Assembly: GCA_016126655.1 (NCBI GenBank)
Contig: CP065955.1
Span: forward strand, 558,001 to 622,000
DNA length: 64,000 bases
Direction of reading: 5' to 3'
DNA from: Aerococcaceae bacterium zg-1292
Lineage (GTDB): Bacteria; Bacillota; Bacilli; Lactobacillales; Aerococcaceae
How positions within the stretch are numbered: position 1 is the stretch's first letter; each line of letters begins with the position of its first letter. Below, one piece after another: positions 29,141 to 38,754 of this stretch. The position numbers and the translations under genes were made by a program. The notes beneath the pieces are model-generated. The model was not told where the DNA came from and searched no databases. It saw nothing but the letters and a program-made list of their open reading frames with translations.

Positions 29141-31012
29141 TCAATTTTTATTGTGTCTAAAGCTCAGTAATCGTAAGCCGTTTAGTATAACTAAAATAGT
29201 ACTACCTTCATGACCGACTACACCGAGGGGCAAATTAATATATTGGAAGACATTTGCTAGAATTAATAAGACTATAATAGATAATGAGAAGATTAAGTTA
29301 ATATTAACAATCCCATGCATCCGTTGGGTTAAATGGAATAAGAAGGGTAATTGTTCAAGGTCGTCTTTCATTAAGATAATATCAGACGTTTCAATCGCAA
29401 CATCCGTCCCACTACCCATAGCAATACCGATATTAGCAAGTGCGAGTGCTGGAGCATCATTGATACCATCACCGACCATTGCAACCGTTTTGCCTTGTTC
29501 TTGTAACTGTTGTAAGTAATCTAGTTTATCTGCTGGTAAACAATTTGCTTTAATGGTATCAATACCTACTTGTTCAGCAACGTAACGCGCTGTTTTTTCT
29601 TGGTCACCGGTTAACATGATAGAAGTAATACCTAGTTTTTTCAATTCAGCAATCATTTCACGTGCTTGAGGTTTAATGACATCACTCAATGCGAAGTAGC
29701 CCGCGAATTGTTGATTGCGTGAAACAAAAATCAATGTATGACCTTTTGATTGTAAGTCGGTGATCGCTTGTAGGATTGTATTGTCCACGGCTGAATGTTC
29801 CAGTGCAAAATCATATTTACCAATTTTCCATATATCGCTGTGTTGAATAATTTGAATTCCTTTACCAGTCATGTCTTCAATCGTCACATCACTCAAAGCT
29901 GAAGCGTCTAAATGATTGAGTAATGCTAAAGCGATAGGGTGAGTCGAATGTTGTTCAGCACTGACGACAATCTGAGATAACAACTGTTTATCTACTTCTG
30001 GTGCAATATGAGAAGTGACGACACTCGGTTGACCGACGGTCAATGTCCCTGTTTTATCAAAGCAAATGGCATCAACACGCTTCAACGCATCAAATGTATC
30101 GCTTCCTTTCATCAAAATACCGTTTTTAGCGGCACGACTTAAGGCGGATAGATTGGCAGGGCTGGCACTTGCTACTAAGGCACATGGAGAAGCAACTGTC
30201 AATAATACCATGCCGCGGTAAAATGCATGAGTCCAACCCCAATGTAATACAGAAGCACTAAAGATAATAAACAGCGGTACCGCTACCAAAACGGTTTTAA
30301 CGTAAGTGTTTTCGATACGGTTGACGGACTTGTCAGTTGCTGATTGATTTTCTTGAGCGGTTTTTACCATTTTTACAATCCGGTTAAAATACGAATCAGC
30401 GTACGTCGCTTGGTTCTCCATATAAAAAGGTTCGCCACTATTTAATGTTCCACTAATTAATTTATCATGCATTACTTTATCGATAGGAAAGGATTCACCA
30501 GTAATTGATGCTTCATTAATGTAGGCTTCATCCGATAATAAAATACCATCAAGTGGCACAATATCACCTTTACGCACATGGATGCGACTACCAACCGCTA
30601 CGTCTTCAATCGGTACTTCTACAATGTGACCGCTTTGTTCGACGCGTACGACTTGTGGCGCTAATGATAATAATGCTTCAATTGTTTGACGGCTTTTACG
30701 CATAGTTAAATATTCAAGTGTTCCGGATAATGAGAAGATAAAAATTAATAAAGCACCTTCTAACCAATAACCGATAATTCCGGCGCCAATCGCTGCAAGT
30801 ATCATTAAGATATCTACCGACAAATGCCGTTCAATGATTAACTCATAGATTCCTTCATAGGCAGCTTGCCATCCTCCAATGACAAATCCTAAGATGAAGC
30901 AGATAGCCGCAAGACTTGGATTATTTCCTTGAAGTATTAAGCCAATGACAATAAAAATGGCACAACTAATTGTACATAATAATTGTATATTCTGTTTAAT
31001 CCACGATTTCAT
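29141..31012 (-). CDS. P1B-4 type metal-exporting ATPase (PfeT/FrvA-like)
   Basis: Transition-metal P-type ATPase of the inner membrane, 623 residues. It has the phosphorylated Asp319 in FDKTGTLTVG, the GESFPIDK actuator motif, and the hinge GDGINDAPAL. The transmembrane metal motif is SPC (TVASPCALVASASPA) and a late helix carries HEGST; there is no N-terminal metal-binding domain. SPC with HEGST defines the P1B-4 class, which in Bacillus PfeT and Listeria FrvA exports Fe(II), and in others Co(II). An AT-rich inverted repeat lies upstream. Specificity for iron rather than cobalt or zinc is inferred only from the class. Confidence 0.9.
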   Translation of the reverse strand: MKSWIKQNIQLLCTISCAIFIVIGLILQGNNPSLAAICFILGFVIGGWQAAYEGIYELIIERHLSVDILMILAAIGAGIIGYWLEGALLIFIFSLSGTLEYLTMRKSRQTIEALLSLAPQVVRVEQSGHIVEVPIEDVAVGSRIHVRKGDIVPLDGILLSDEAYINEASITGESFPIDKVMHDKLISGTLNSGEPFYMENQATYADSYFNRIVKMVKTAQENQSATDKSVNRIENTYVKTVLVAVPLFIIFSASVLHWGWTHAFYRGMVLLTVASPCALVASASPANLSALSRAAKNGILMKGSDTFDALKRVDAICFDKTGTLTVGQPSVVTSHIAPEVDKQLLSQIVVSAEQHSTHPIALALLNHLDASALSDVTIEDMTGKGIQIIQHSDIWKIGKYDFALEHSAVDNTILQAITDLQSKGHTLIFVSRNQQFAGYFALSDVIKPQAREMIAELKKLGITSIMLTGDQEKTARYVAEQVGIDTIKANCLPADKLDYLQQLQEQGKTVAMVGDGINDAPALALANIGIAMGSGTDVAIETSDIILMKDDLEQLPFLFHLTQRMHGIVNINLIFSLSIIVLLILANVFQYINLPLGVVGHEGSTILVILNGLRLLSFRHNKN

Positions 31013-31072
31013 TTTAACTCAACCTCTCCTTTCTCTCTCTGTTATTATTATAGCACTAAAAAATTTTAAATC

Positions 31073-31091
31073 AATAATTAGAATCATTATT
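31073..31091 (-). promoter_or_regulatory. Possible metal-regulator operator
   Basis: AATAAT and ATTATT half-sites form an inverted repeat with a seven-base centre, about 60 bases upstream of the ATPase gene. It resembles Fur/PerR boxes in base composition but matches the consensus only partly. Confidence 0.35.
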
Positions 31092-31172
31092 ATTAAAATT
31101 AGTTTATGAGTGACTAGACAACTGCCAGTGTGAAGGAGTTTCGCTTTTTAAAAATGCTAATGAAATACATAA

Positions 31173-31210
31173 CAAAAAGCGTCTCACCGATGATGAGACA
31201 CTTTGTTTTT
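31173..31210 (-). terminator. Terminator after uppP
   Basis: On the minus strand AAAGTGTCTCATC pairs with a GTGAGACGCTTT partner and is followed by TTGTT. It lies a few bases after the uppP stop. Confidence 0.75.
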
Positions 31211-31215
31211 CAATT

Positions 31216-32061
31216 TTAACGTAATCCTGTAAATAAGAAGTACAAAATAATAATTGAGCCGAGAATAATACGGTAATAACCAAAGGCTTTAAAGTCATGA
31301 CGTTTGATGTAATTCAATAGGAATTTAATCGCGATTAATGACACAATAAAGGCCACAAGCATACCGATACCGAGATAAATTAATTCAGCATGAGTAAAAG
31401 TAAAGCCGAATTTTAATAATTTTTTTAAGCTGGCACCGAACATAATCGGAATACTCATATAAAATGAAAATTCAGTAGCGATAAAACGAGAAGAGCCCAG
31501 TAATAATGCGCCGATAATCGTAGCACCTGAACGAGAAGTACCAGGGATAATCGCTAATGCTTGAAAACAACCAATCATAAAGGCGTCACGAAAAGTTAGT
31601 TTGTTAAATGTTTTAATTTCATGCGTATGCTTGGATTGTTGGCGTGATTCGACCCAGATAAAGGCAAAACCGTATAAAATCAACATGGCTGCGACGACAA
31701 GGGGAGTGTTTAAGTATTTATCCATGTAATCATCTAAGATAAAACCGAATAATACGGCAGGGATACTCGCAACGACAACTTTAAACCAAATTATCCATGT
31801 ATCATGACGCTCTTGTGGTGATTTTTTTAAGGACAAAGGATTTAACTTGTTAAAGTAAAGAACGACCACGGCAAAAATCGAGCCGAGTTGAACGAGGACC
31901 ATAAATAATTCTTTAAAGGCAGCACTTGAAGCTAGCGGTAAAAATTCCTCCACCAAAATCATATGTCCGGTACTACTAATGGGTAACCATTCGGTGATTC
32001 CTTGCACAATACTTAAGATGAGAATACGAATAAGTTCTAGTAAATCAATGGTTTCAGGCAT
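31216..32061 (-). CDS. uppP: Undecaprenyl-diphosphatase
   Basis: Membrane enzyme that dephosphorylates undecaprenyl pyrophosphate to recycle the lipid carrier of cell-wall synthesis; confers low bacitracin resistance. The 281-residue protein has about eight membrane segments and both active-site motifs: [18 protein letters not shown] near residue 22 and [10 protein letters not shown] near residue 165. I chose ATG 32061 ([12 protein letters not shown]); the upstream part of the reading frame is not conserved-looking and has no SD. Confidence 0.96.
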   Translation of the reverse strand: MPETIDLLELIRILILSIVQGITEWLPISSTGHMILVEEFLPLASSAAFKELFMVLVQLGSIFAVVVLYFNKLNPLSLKKSPQERHDTWIIWFKVVVASIPAVLFGFILDDYMDKYLNTPLVVAAMLILYGFAFIWVESRQQSKHTHEIKTFNKLTFRDAFMIGCFQALAIIPGTSRSGATIIGALLLGSSRFIATEFSFYMSIPIMFGASLKKLLKFGFTFTHAELIYLGIGMLVAFIVSLIAIKFLLNYIKRHDFKAFGYYRIILGSIIILYFLFTGLR

Positions 32062-32219
32062 TAAAATAAAACCTCTCTTTCTGTGTGATAGGGAGTTGCT
32101 ATAGCATTTGCTGATGTAAGCATACACTGTGTGATGTAGCATGAGAATACACAGTTAACTAGCAAAGTCTCCATTTCGTATCCATTATACACTTTTATAA
32201 TTGAATTAGCGATATTTTT

Positions 32220-32248
32220 TTACTTACGTAGCGTTGATATGGTATAAT
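32220..32248 (+). promoter_or_regulatory. Promoter of the EIIA gene
   Basis: TTACTT at 32220-32225, 17-base spacer, TATAAT at 32243-32248. About 90 bases of leader follow. Confidence 0.7.
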
Positions 32249-32340
32249 ACACCTATTGGAACATGAACAGACAAAAGAGTGTATGATATTTGGTACACTT
32301 AATACAGTTTGTAAGAACGAATTGAAAAGGGGTAAAACAT

Positions 32341-32847
32341 ATGTTTGGATTGTTTAAAAAGAAAAAAGAAGCAGCACAACCAGAAGTAAAAGAAGTTATC
32401 TTATATGCACCAGCTGATGGTGAATTAATTAATATTGAAAGTGTTAATGATGTGGTATTTGCACAAAAAATGATGGGTGATGGTTTCGCAGTCGTGCCAA
32501 CCAATGGTACCATTTCATCACCAGTAGCAGGTACAATTGTCAATGTCTTCCCAACACAACATGCGATTGGTTTTAAAGCCGGTTCATTAGAAGTATTATT
32601 ACATATGGGAATTGATACTGTGTCATTAAATGGCGAGCCATTTGACACAGTGGTATCAGAAAACCAAGCAGTGACTGAAGCAACAACTGTTTCAACCGTT
32701 GATTTAGCCGCTTTAGAAGCTGAAGGCAAAGACAATGCAATGATTGTCATCTTTACAAATGGTATTGATGTTATCGATTCATTCGAGTTAACTGCATCAG
32801 GTACTGTAACTAAAGGCCAAGTGATTGGTAAAGTTGTATTGAAATAA
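32341..32847 (+). CDS. PTS EIIA component, glucose type
   Basis: Stand-alone EIIA-Glc-like phosphocarrier (168 residues) that passes phosphate from HPr to a sugar-specific EIIB. The family pattern is clear: MMGDGFAVVP, then SPVAGTIVNVFPTQHAIGF, and the phosphorylated His88 in EVLLHMGIDTV. It has a KKKK-rich N-terminus before the domain. No EIIB/EIIC genes are next to it, so it probably serves permeases encoded elsewhere. Its own promoter and terminator make it monocistronic. Confidence 0.95.
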   Translation: MFGLFKKKKEAAQPEVKEVILYAPADGELINIESVNDVVFAQKMMGDGFAVVPTNGTISSPVAGTIVNVFPTQHAIGFKAGSLEVLLHMGIDTVSLNGEPFDTVVSENQAVTEATTVSTVDLAALEAEGKDNAMIVIFTNGIDVIDSFELTASGTVTKGQVIGKVVLK

Positions 32848-32860
32848 TTGAATTAAGGAA

Positions 32861-32909
32861 ATCACCGAAATAAGTCGTTAGTATTTACGACTTGTTTCGG
32901 TGATCTTTT
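32861..32909 (+). terminator. Terminator after EIIA gene
   Basis: An 18-base stem, ATCACCGAAATAAGTCGT with ACGACTTGTTTCGGTGAT, then CTTTTG. Very strong. Confidence 0.9.
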
Positions 32910-33019
32910 GTAATCATACTAGGTTTAGTGTAAAATTTTAAAAACAACATTCAATGATTAAATCTAATTAAAAAACTATATAATTGAGTAAAAAGTGCTT
33001 TAAAATACAATTGGAAGCG

Positions 33020-33047
33020 TTGACCCTCTTTTTTTTTTTTTTATAAT
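33020..33047 (+). promoter_or_regulatory. Promoter with a 14-T tract in the spacer
   Basis: TTGACC at 33020-33025 and TATAAT at 33042-33047 are 16 bases apart. The T run covers 33029-33042, so nearly the whole spacer and the first base of the -10 are one homopolymer. Slippage by a single T would set the spacer to the optimal 17 bases, or to 15. This layout is typical of phase-variable promoters. It drives the lipoprotein/ABC operon. Confidence 0.75.
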
Positions 33048-33104
33048 TCATGTAAGATGGAAGCGGGAAAGAAAATAGAGATGTAGGTAAACAAGGAGGT
33101 CACT

Positions 33105-34193
33105 ATGAAAAAGAGATTATTATTATTTTTATCCCTCATTACACTTCATGGCTGTGTTTCTGAAACTCCACAAAATGAAGCGCAATCTACAATGGCCAAT
33201 GAAAATCAGGTTAAAACGATTGGTGACGTTGAGTATGAAGGCATTGGCAATAATCTGTGGTTAGCCAAAGCTGATTATAGTAAGGAAAATCAAACACTGT
33301 CTGTTTACGACACTCAGGGACATGAAAAGACTTTTTATAATAATCTGTTGAATCAACTAAAAGCTGAACAGATTACACCAGAGTTATCAGAAAAAGTTGT
33401 CGATAAGCTACTAGAAAAAGTCATCTCATATAGAGATACTAAAGTTTCAATCGGCTATAATTATAAGTCGAAAGCATTAGCACTGATAAATTTCACATCG
33501 CAAGGTGACCTAGCGGATAGTATTTCTAACATGTTTTCTAATTTACAGCGAACGAATTCGATTGATTCAAAAAGTGGTAGTGAGGTTGATCGTCGTTCGA
33601 TAGAAGTCGTTAAAAACTATATGAAGTTGTTTGGCTTACCTTATGAGTATGATTTTGTTGCGACTAGCATATCGACTGATAAATTTAAAGAAATTCAGAA
33701 TTTAGCAAAAAAAGAATATGAACCGGGTGATTTTCCTGAGAGAGTTTTAAATGCTCAACCGTTTCAATTCGATGTGATTACGCTAGTACCTGTATTAAAT
33801 AAAATACCTCTAATAGACGGGGGTACTTATATCGGAGCGACGAATCATCTAAATGAAACGATTGGAACTGCGGTTAAGTTTATCGTAATTGATGGTAAAG
33901 TGGCTTATACGCATATTCATCATTTGTTCCATCCAAAGAAAAGCCAAGAGAGCGTTGAATATCATCCAGACAAAGTTCTAGGAGCGATTAAAAAACGCTT
34001 TGCTGGGCTGGATATAAAAGAAGAAATTTACATCGACGCGATGACACCAAAATATTTGCCCATTGCAAAACAAGATTCGGGAGAATTGTATAAAGACTAT
34101 CAACTTCAGCCATTAATTGAAGTGTTGGTACATTATGGAGAGCGCGTTGAACGCTTCTTTATAAGTCCTTTAACTTATACGGAGGTTAAGTGA
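33105..34193 (+). CDS. Lipoprotein of unknown function, ABC-linked
   Basis: I do not recognise this 362-residue protein. It has a lipoprotein signal (KKRLLLFLSLITLHGC, lipobox LHGC, Cys17), so it is anchored outside the membrane. The mature part has a charged helical segment (about 80-120) and a strand-rich second half with IPLIDGGTYIGATN and FFISPLTYTEV at the end. It is first in an operon with two membrane proteins and an ABC ATPase. A role as sensor, substrate trap or partner of the exporter is inferred from context only. ATG 33105 follows AAGGAGG. Confidence 0.7.
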   Translation: MKKRLLLFLSLITLHGCVSETPQNEAQSTMANENQVKTIGDVEYEGIGNNLWLAKADYSKENQTLSVYDTQGHEKTFYNNLLNQLKAEQITPELSEKVVDKLLEKVISYRDTKVSIGYNYKSKALALINFTSQGDLADSISNMFSNLQRTNSIDSKSGSEVDRRSIEVVKNYMKLFGLPYEYDFVATSISTDKFKEIQNLAKKEYEPGDFPERVLNAQPFQFDVITLVPVLNKIPLIDGGTYIGATNHLNETIGTAVKFIVIDGKVAYTHIHHLFHPKKSQESVEYHPDKVLGAIKKRFAGLDIKEEIYIDAMTPKYLPIAKQDSGELYKDYQLQPLIEVLVHYGERVERFFISPLTYTEVK

Positions 34194-34194
34194 G

Positions 34195-35001
34195 ATGTTA
34201 AGAGTTACTGGCTATAATTTATGGCTTAATCTAAAACGTATTTTATTTTGGTGTGCAATTAGTTTATGTGTCCTTATCTCAATTTTAATGGCGTTTACGG
34301 ATATTAAAATAGGATTAATGCACCGACTTCGTCAGCCGATTTTATATTATGTATTTGTTGCGATTACCACTGAATTTTCGACCAGTTTGTTGATGCTAAT
34401 CCATTCCTTTCCAAGCATTCAATCTTTTGTTACAGCCCAACAGTCGAATCAGTTACTTTTATTACAGCACCGCCTCGGTCACGGGCGTTATTTTATTCAA
34501 TTATATTTAAGTAATTGTTTGACGAGTTTTTTTGTTGGAACTGGGTTTTGTACGGCCTATATTTTATTATTATCGTTACGCTTTCCTTTTGTTGGCGATG
34601 ATAACCAAATGCTAGCTAATGCTGTCAGTGGTGGACAGTGGTTATTAGAAGGCCAGGCATTCTGGACCTATGGGTATTATATTTTGTTGCTGGGTTTGAG
34701 TTTTGCCTTTTATCAATTGTTGGCGACCTTTTTAACCGTATTGTTCCCGCATGAAACAATGTGCTATTTATATACGATGATAAGCTGGGTAGTATTGAAT
34801 TATAATACTTTTTCTGAAAAAATACCCTTTTACTTGTCCCCGCATACTATCTTTGCAATGGACAATTCCTTTTATGATGCCACGCAATGGTCAGGTATCT
34901 CACTTCCAATGTGGTATCCTTTTTTATATTTTTTGATTGTTTTTATCGTTATAGTGGGATTGTCGTTGATGTGGGTATCTATTAAGCGTCGTTGGCGTTA
35001 A
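34195..35001 (+). CDS. ABC-2-like membrane protein 1
   Basis: A 268-residue integral membrane protein with about six membrane segments (around 15-35, 48-68, 105-130, 155-185, 190-205, 240-262). It resembles ABC-2 type permeases in size and topology, but I see no diagnostic motif. It starts one base after the lipoprotein stop, with its SD (GGAGG) inside that gene. It is followed by a palindromic repeat before the second permease. Confidence 0.75.
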   Translation: MLRVTGYNLWLNLKRILFWCAISLCVLISILMAFTDIKIGLMHRLRQPILYYVFVAITTEFSTSLLMLIHSFPSIQSFVTAQQSNQLLLLQHRLGHGRYFIQLYLSNCLTSFFVGTGFCTAYILLLSLRFPFVGDDNQMLANAVSGGQWLLEGQAFWTYGYYILLLGLSFAFYQLLATFLTVLFPHETMCYLYTMISWVVLNYNTFSEKIPFYLSPHTIFAMDNSFYDATQWSGISLPMWYPFLYFLIVFIVIVGLSLMWVSIKRRWR

Positions 35002-35110
35002 GACGTAGTGTGAGTGCGTTGAACACTATAGCAAAAAGTGCCAGTGTTCAACAGCATTCCAAGCGATTAGCGAAGTGACGTCAAGTCAATTTAAACGAGC
35101 AAGAAATGGG
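35002..35110 (+). repeat. Degenerate palindromic element inside the ABC operon
   Basis: GTAGTGTGAGTGCGTTGAACACTA, an inner CAGTGTTCAAC, AGCGAAGTGACGTCAAGTC and CGAGCAAGAAATGGGAGG show a decayed family copy. Its right end supplies the GGGAGG SD of the next permease. Confidence 0.65.
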
Positions 35111-35121
35111 AGGTATGGAGA

Positions 35122-35952
35122 ATGAAACTATTAAGAGTACTCTTGATTAACTGTCGTCACTATTGGTCGCTTAAGCGCTTATTACCAATTTTTACTTTTT
35201 CGTTTATGTATACGTTGATTATGTTATCCTCATTAAAAGAAGTAGCCGTTCAACACGATAAAGTCATTCCATGGTCAGTTTGGAGCTTGCTCTTTACACA
35301 CTCTTTTTATATTGGAGTTACAATGACTAGTGTTCTTTTGTTGTTTAGTACCTTGCCCTTTGAAAATGCGATGCAGCCGTGGTTAATCTTAAAAGTTGGA
35401 TATCGAAAATGGGGGCTAGCACAGATGGTGTATATTGTGTGTACTTCCTTACTTTTTACAGTGATTCACTTTTTAATGACGATTGTCTATCTCATCCCTT
35501 ATGGCGTGCCGTTAAATACTTGGGGGAGTTTGATTAAAAATTTATCGATGGGGCAGTATCAACTAAAGCATCCACTTTATCTATCGTTAAATTCAATCGC
35601 ATTGGATTTTTACTCGACAACTCGAGCGTTGCTTCAAGTTGCGATAATGGTATTTTTGATTTCCTGTTTGATTGGGATGGTTGTTTTCGTTTTTAATTTA
35701 ATCATTCCACGGCTAGGGCTAATCTTAAGTGGCGGATTAATTATTTTGAGTTTTGTCTTTGGATTTGCGACGGGACTATGGATTTATTTCCTGTCTCCTC
35801 TCAACTGGATTAACCCATATCAAATTCGTCATGCTCCATACTCAGGGTTACCAACCTTTCTACAAGTGGTGAGTTGGACAATAGGTTTACTTGCTTTATT
35901 GGTAATCATTGGGTATCAAGTATTGAGACGAAAGGAGTTGTATCATAAATGA
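35122..35952 (+). CDS. ABC-2-like membrane protein 2
   Basis: A 276-residue integral membrane protein with about six membrane segments. It is similar in size to the preceding permease and probably pairs with it. It overlaps the ATPase gene by four bases (ATGA), so translation is coupled. ATG 35122 follows GGGAGG and a GGAG. The substrate is unknown. Confidence 0.75.
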   Translation: MKLLRVLLINCRHYWSLKRLLPIFTFSFMYTLIMLSSLKEVAVQHDKVIPWSVWSLLFTHSFYIGVTMTSVLLLFSTLPFENAMQPWLILKVGYRKWGLAQMVYIVCTSLLFTVIHFLMTIVYLIPYGVPLNTWGSLIKNLSMGQYQLKHPLYLSLNSIALDFYSTTRALLQVAIMVFLISCLIGMVVFVFNLIIPRLGLILSGGLIILSFVFGFATGLWIYFLSPLNWINPYQIRHAPYSGLPTFLQVVSWTIGLLALLVIIGYQVLRRKELYHK

Positions 35953-36581
35953 CACAAATTGAACTAAAATCCATTACAAAAGCATTTAAAAACCAAGTGT
36001 TATTCACTGATTTCAATTATCTTTTTGAAGGTGGAAAAATCTATGGACTTGTCGGGCACAATGGGTCAGGAAAAACAATTTTGATGAAAATAATGTGTGG
36101 CTTAGAGCGTCCGAATTCAGGTGAAGTTTGGTACAATCAAACACAATTAATCGGTAAAGATATTTCGTTTCTTCCGAGGTTGGGAACGATATTAGAGACA
36201 CCAGGATTTTTGGATAATAACACTGGTTTTGAAAATCTCAAACAATTGGCATTAATTGATAATAAAATTGATGATCAAGTGATAAAGCAAACCATGGCAC
36301 ATTTTGGATTAGATCCTCTCAGTAAAAAGAAAGTCAAAGCGTATTCGCTAGGTATGCGACAAAAGCTGGCTTTGTCACAAGCTATTATGGAGAATCCAGA
36401 TATCTTAATATTGGATGAACCGATGAATGGTTTAGATAAAGCATCCGTACAGATTGTAAGAGAATTATTAGTTACTTTAAAAAGTCAAGGGAAGTTAATT
36501 ATTCTTGCCTCGCATACGCAAGAAGATATTAAATTGCTCTGTGATGAAGTGATTGATGTGACGCAATATCATGGTGAGTAG
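35949..36581 (+). CDS. ABC transporter ATP-binding protein
   Basis: Cytosolic ATPase of an ABC-2 type exporter, 210 residues. Walker A GHNGSGKT is residues 36-43, the signature is YSLGMRQKLALSQ (the LGMRQ form seen in drug, Na+ and bacteriocin-immunity exporters), Walker B is ILILDEPMNGLD, and the H-loop is ILASHTQED. It has no transmembrane part, so the two upstream proteins must form the pore. Together with the lipoprotein this gives a four-gene exporter unit whose cargo is not known. Confidence 0.92.
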   Translation: MTQIELKSITKAFKNQVLFTDFNYLFEGGKIYGLVGHNGSGKTILMKIMCGLERPNSGEVWYNQTQLIGKDISFLPRLGTILETPGFLDNNTGFENLKQLALIDNKIDDQVIKQTMAHFGLDPLSKKKVKAYSLGMRQKLALSQAIMENPDILILDEPMNGLDKASVQIVRELLVTLKSQGKLIILASHTQEDIKLLCDEVIDVTQYHGE

Positions 36582-36667
36582 TAAGTAACGGGCAGTCGTT
36601 GGTGGCTGTCCGTTGGGTTGTGTTTGAATAAAACGTTCGACACCGCAGAAACAATAATTATGATAAT

Positions 36668-36705
36668 AAAAAACGAGTGCCATCAGTTGATGACGCTCGT
36701 TTTTG
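36668..36705. terminator. Bidirectional terminator after the ABC ATPase
   Basis: AAAAACGAGTG..CATCA pairs with TGATG..CGCTCGTTTTT. It lies between convergent genes. A further weaker hairpin, ACGGGCAG/CTGTCCGT, lies at about 36588-36613. Confidence 0.8.
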
Positions 36706-36722
36706 TGCTGATATTCAATTAA

Positions 36723-38207
36723 TTACCCGCCATAATATAACTGGTCATTCGCAAATTCTGCATCACTCGTTATCATAATACCTAAATTACGATAGGCTTC
36801 CTCATCAGCTTTTGTATTAATGACGGTACTGTGTGCTTGCAGATGACGCAGGTTGGTTAGTTGTTTTAGAGCTGCGGATGCGGATGGATTAGTCACAGCC
36901 GACATACTTAACGCAATTAATACTTCGGTGGTGTTTAACACATGATGACGACGTTGTAAAACACCTGTATTAAGCTGGTCAATGGCTTCTAAAATCATCG
37001 GTGCGAGTAAATGTAAATCATCACTGATATTAGCTAAATGCTTAATGCTATTTAACACACAAGCGGCTGATGCGCTCATCACTTCACTGTGTTTACCAGT
37101 CACAATTGTTCCATCGTTTAGTTCTAAAGCAACCACCGGCACGTCTTCTCGTAAAGATTTTGCGCGTGAGGCTTGGACAACTGGGCGGTCCTCTGTCGTT
37201 AATCCCATTTCATCCATAATTAGTTTACTACGCTGTGCAGTTTCTACGGAGACTAAACCTTTTTTGTACTCTGTTTGTGATGCAAAATAGCGGCGAATAA
37301 TTTCTTGTTTAGCCGCCTCTTGAACAACAGCATCATCAGTAATCGCAAAACCAACACGGTTAACACCCATATCCGTAGGTGAGTAGTATGGCACATCTGT
37401 TTTACTAATTTTAGTTAAGATGCGTCGTAAGAGTGGAAATGCTTCAATATCACGATTATAGTTAACTGTTGTTACGCCATAGTGCTCAAAATGGAAAGTG
37501 TCAATCATGTTAACATCTTCTAAATCAGCTGTCGCAGCTTCGTAAGCGATATTTACCGGGTGTTTCAATGGTAAGTTCCACACAGGGAATGTTTCAAATT
37601 TGGCATAGCCAGCAGTACGACCATGTTGTACTTCATGGTAGAGTTGACTCAAGCAAGTGCCCAGCTTGCCGCTATTTGGACCTGGTGCCGTCACTACCAC
37701 GAGCGGTTTTGTTGTTGGGATGTAGGTATTTTTACCATAACCGGCGTCGCTAACAATCGTATCGACATCCATTGGATAACCTTGTGTATGGCCATGTGTG
37801 TAAACGGTCAATCCACGGCGTTCCAATGTGGTTTTCAATTGTTGCGCAGCGGATTGACCATTGTAACGTGTAATCACCACGCTATTTACGGTCAAATCCC
37901 AGTGACGCAAGTCATCAATCATCCGTAACACATCTTGGTCATAAGTAATGCCGAAGTCACTACGCACTTTTTTATTTTCAATATCACCTGCATAAATACA
38001 AATAATAATTTCTGCCTGGTCTTTTAAGCGTGCTAATAGTTTAATCTTGCCATCTGGGTCAAATCCAGGTAAGACGCGCATTGCGTGGAAGTCACCCATT
38101 AGTTTGCCACCGAACTCTAAATACAGTTTGTCATACTGAGCCACGCGCTCTTTGATATATTGGCTTTGTTCATCGAGGTATTTTTCGCTATCAAATCCGA
38201 TTTGCAT
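36723..38207 (-). CDS. DUF1846 family protein
   Basis: A 494-residue cytosolic protein that matches the DUF1846 family by its opening ([18 protein letters not shown]) and by motifs such as [41 protein letters not shown] and [15 protein letters not shown]. The family function is not established. It contains a P-loop-like GPNSGKLGT segment, so nucleotide binding is possible. ATG 38207 is seven bases after AAGGTGG; the longer reading frame upstream has no SD. Confidence 0.88.
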   Translation of the reverse strand: MQIGFDSEKYLDEQSQYIKERVAQYDKLYLEFGGKLMGDFHAMRVLPGFDPDGKIKLLARLKDQAEIIICIYAGDIENKKVRSDFGITYDQDVLRMIDDLRHWDLTVNSVVITRYNGQSAAQQLKTTLERRGLTVYTHGHTQGYPMDVDTIVSDAGYGKNTYIPTTKPLVVVTAPGPNSGKLGTCLSQLYHEVQHGRTAGYAKFETFPVWNLPLKHPVNIAYEAATADLEDVNMIDTFHFEHYGVTTVNYNRDIEAFPLLRRILTKISKTDVPYYSPTDMGVNRVGFAITDDAVVQEAAKQEIIRRYFASQTEYKKGLVSVETAQRSKLIMDEMGLTTEDRPVVQASRAKSLREDVPVVALELNDGTIVTGKHSEVMSASAACVLNSIKHLANISDDLHLLAPMILEAIDQLNTGVLQRRHHVLNTTEVLIALSMSAVTNPSASAALKQLTNLRHLQAHSTVINTKADEEAYRNLGIMITSDAEFANDQLYYGG

Positions 38208-38456
38208 CAAAATCCACCTTTCCACTTCATTATCAATACATGCTATTGTATCAAAAATAATCGAGGAAAAAAGGACTTTTAACAAAGTTTTTATCAAAGG
38301 GAAAAAGATTCGGCATTTGGGTATAAATGTGGTATGATAATAATGAACCCTCTCAATTGAGACGGCAGATTTGTTGGCTTAATTAATACACTGTCGTATG
38401 CAAAATGCTCGGGACACTAGCGTACGTCATTTTTTTGCCATTATTTCGATTGAGTA

Positions 38457-38745
38457 TTGCGCTACGAGTGTAATTTTGTTAAACTAGGGAAAAATAAATA
38501 ATGATGACGATGAAGAGAAAAGTAGTTTGCTGATGCGTCAGAGAGAAAACAATCGGTGAAAGTTTTCAAAGCAAATGAAAGTAGCTTGGAGTTTGGCGTG
38601 CCAACGGTTGAATAGCTTAGTAGTGCGACACGGAGATTCACTTCGATAAAAAAGTAATGAGTGAAGTACTTGGCACTTCAAAAATTAGGTGGTACCACGT
38701 TAATTAACGTCCTATGTAGTAAAATACATAGGACGATTTATTTTT
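38457..38745 (+). promoter_or_regulatory. Promoter and T-box leader of valS
   Basis: A weak promoter candidate (TTGCGC at 38457, 17 bases, TAAACT at 38480) precedes a T-box leader. The T-box motif is AGGTGGTACCACG at 38687-38699. The terminator CGTCCTATGT/ACATAGGACG spans 38708-38735, followed by a T-rich tail. In stem I, GAAAGTAGC has GTA at 38581-38583, a valine codon in the expected place, so it should sense tRNA-Val. About 490 bases of repeats separate this leader from valS. Confidence 0.82.
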
Positions 38746-38754
38746 AGATGCAAT

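Noticed and set aside
34195-35952. The two membrane proteins as one interrupted gene
   Set aside because: Each has its own start, SD and full six-helix length, so they are separate genes with a repeat between.
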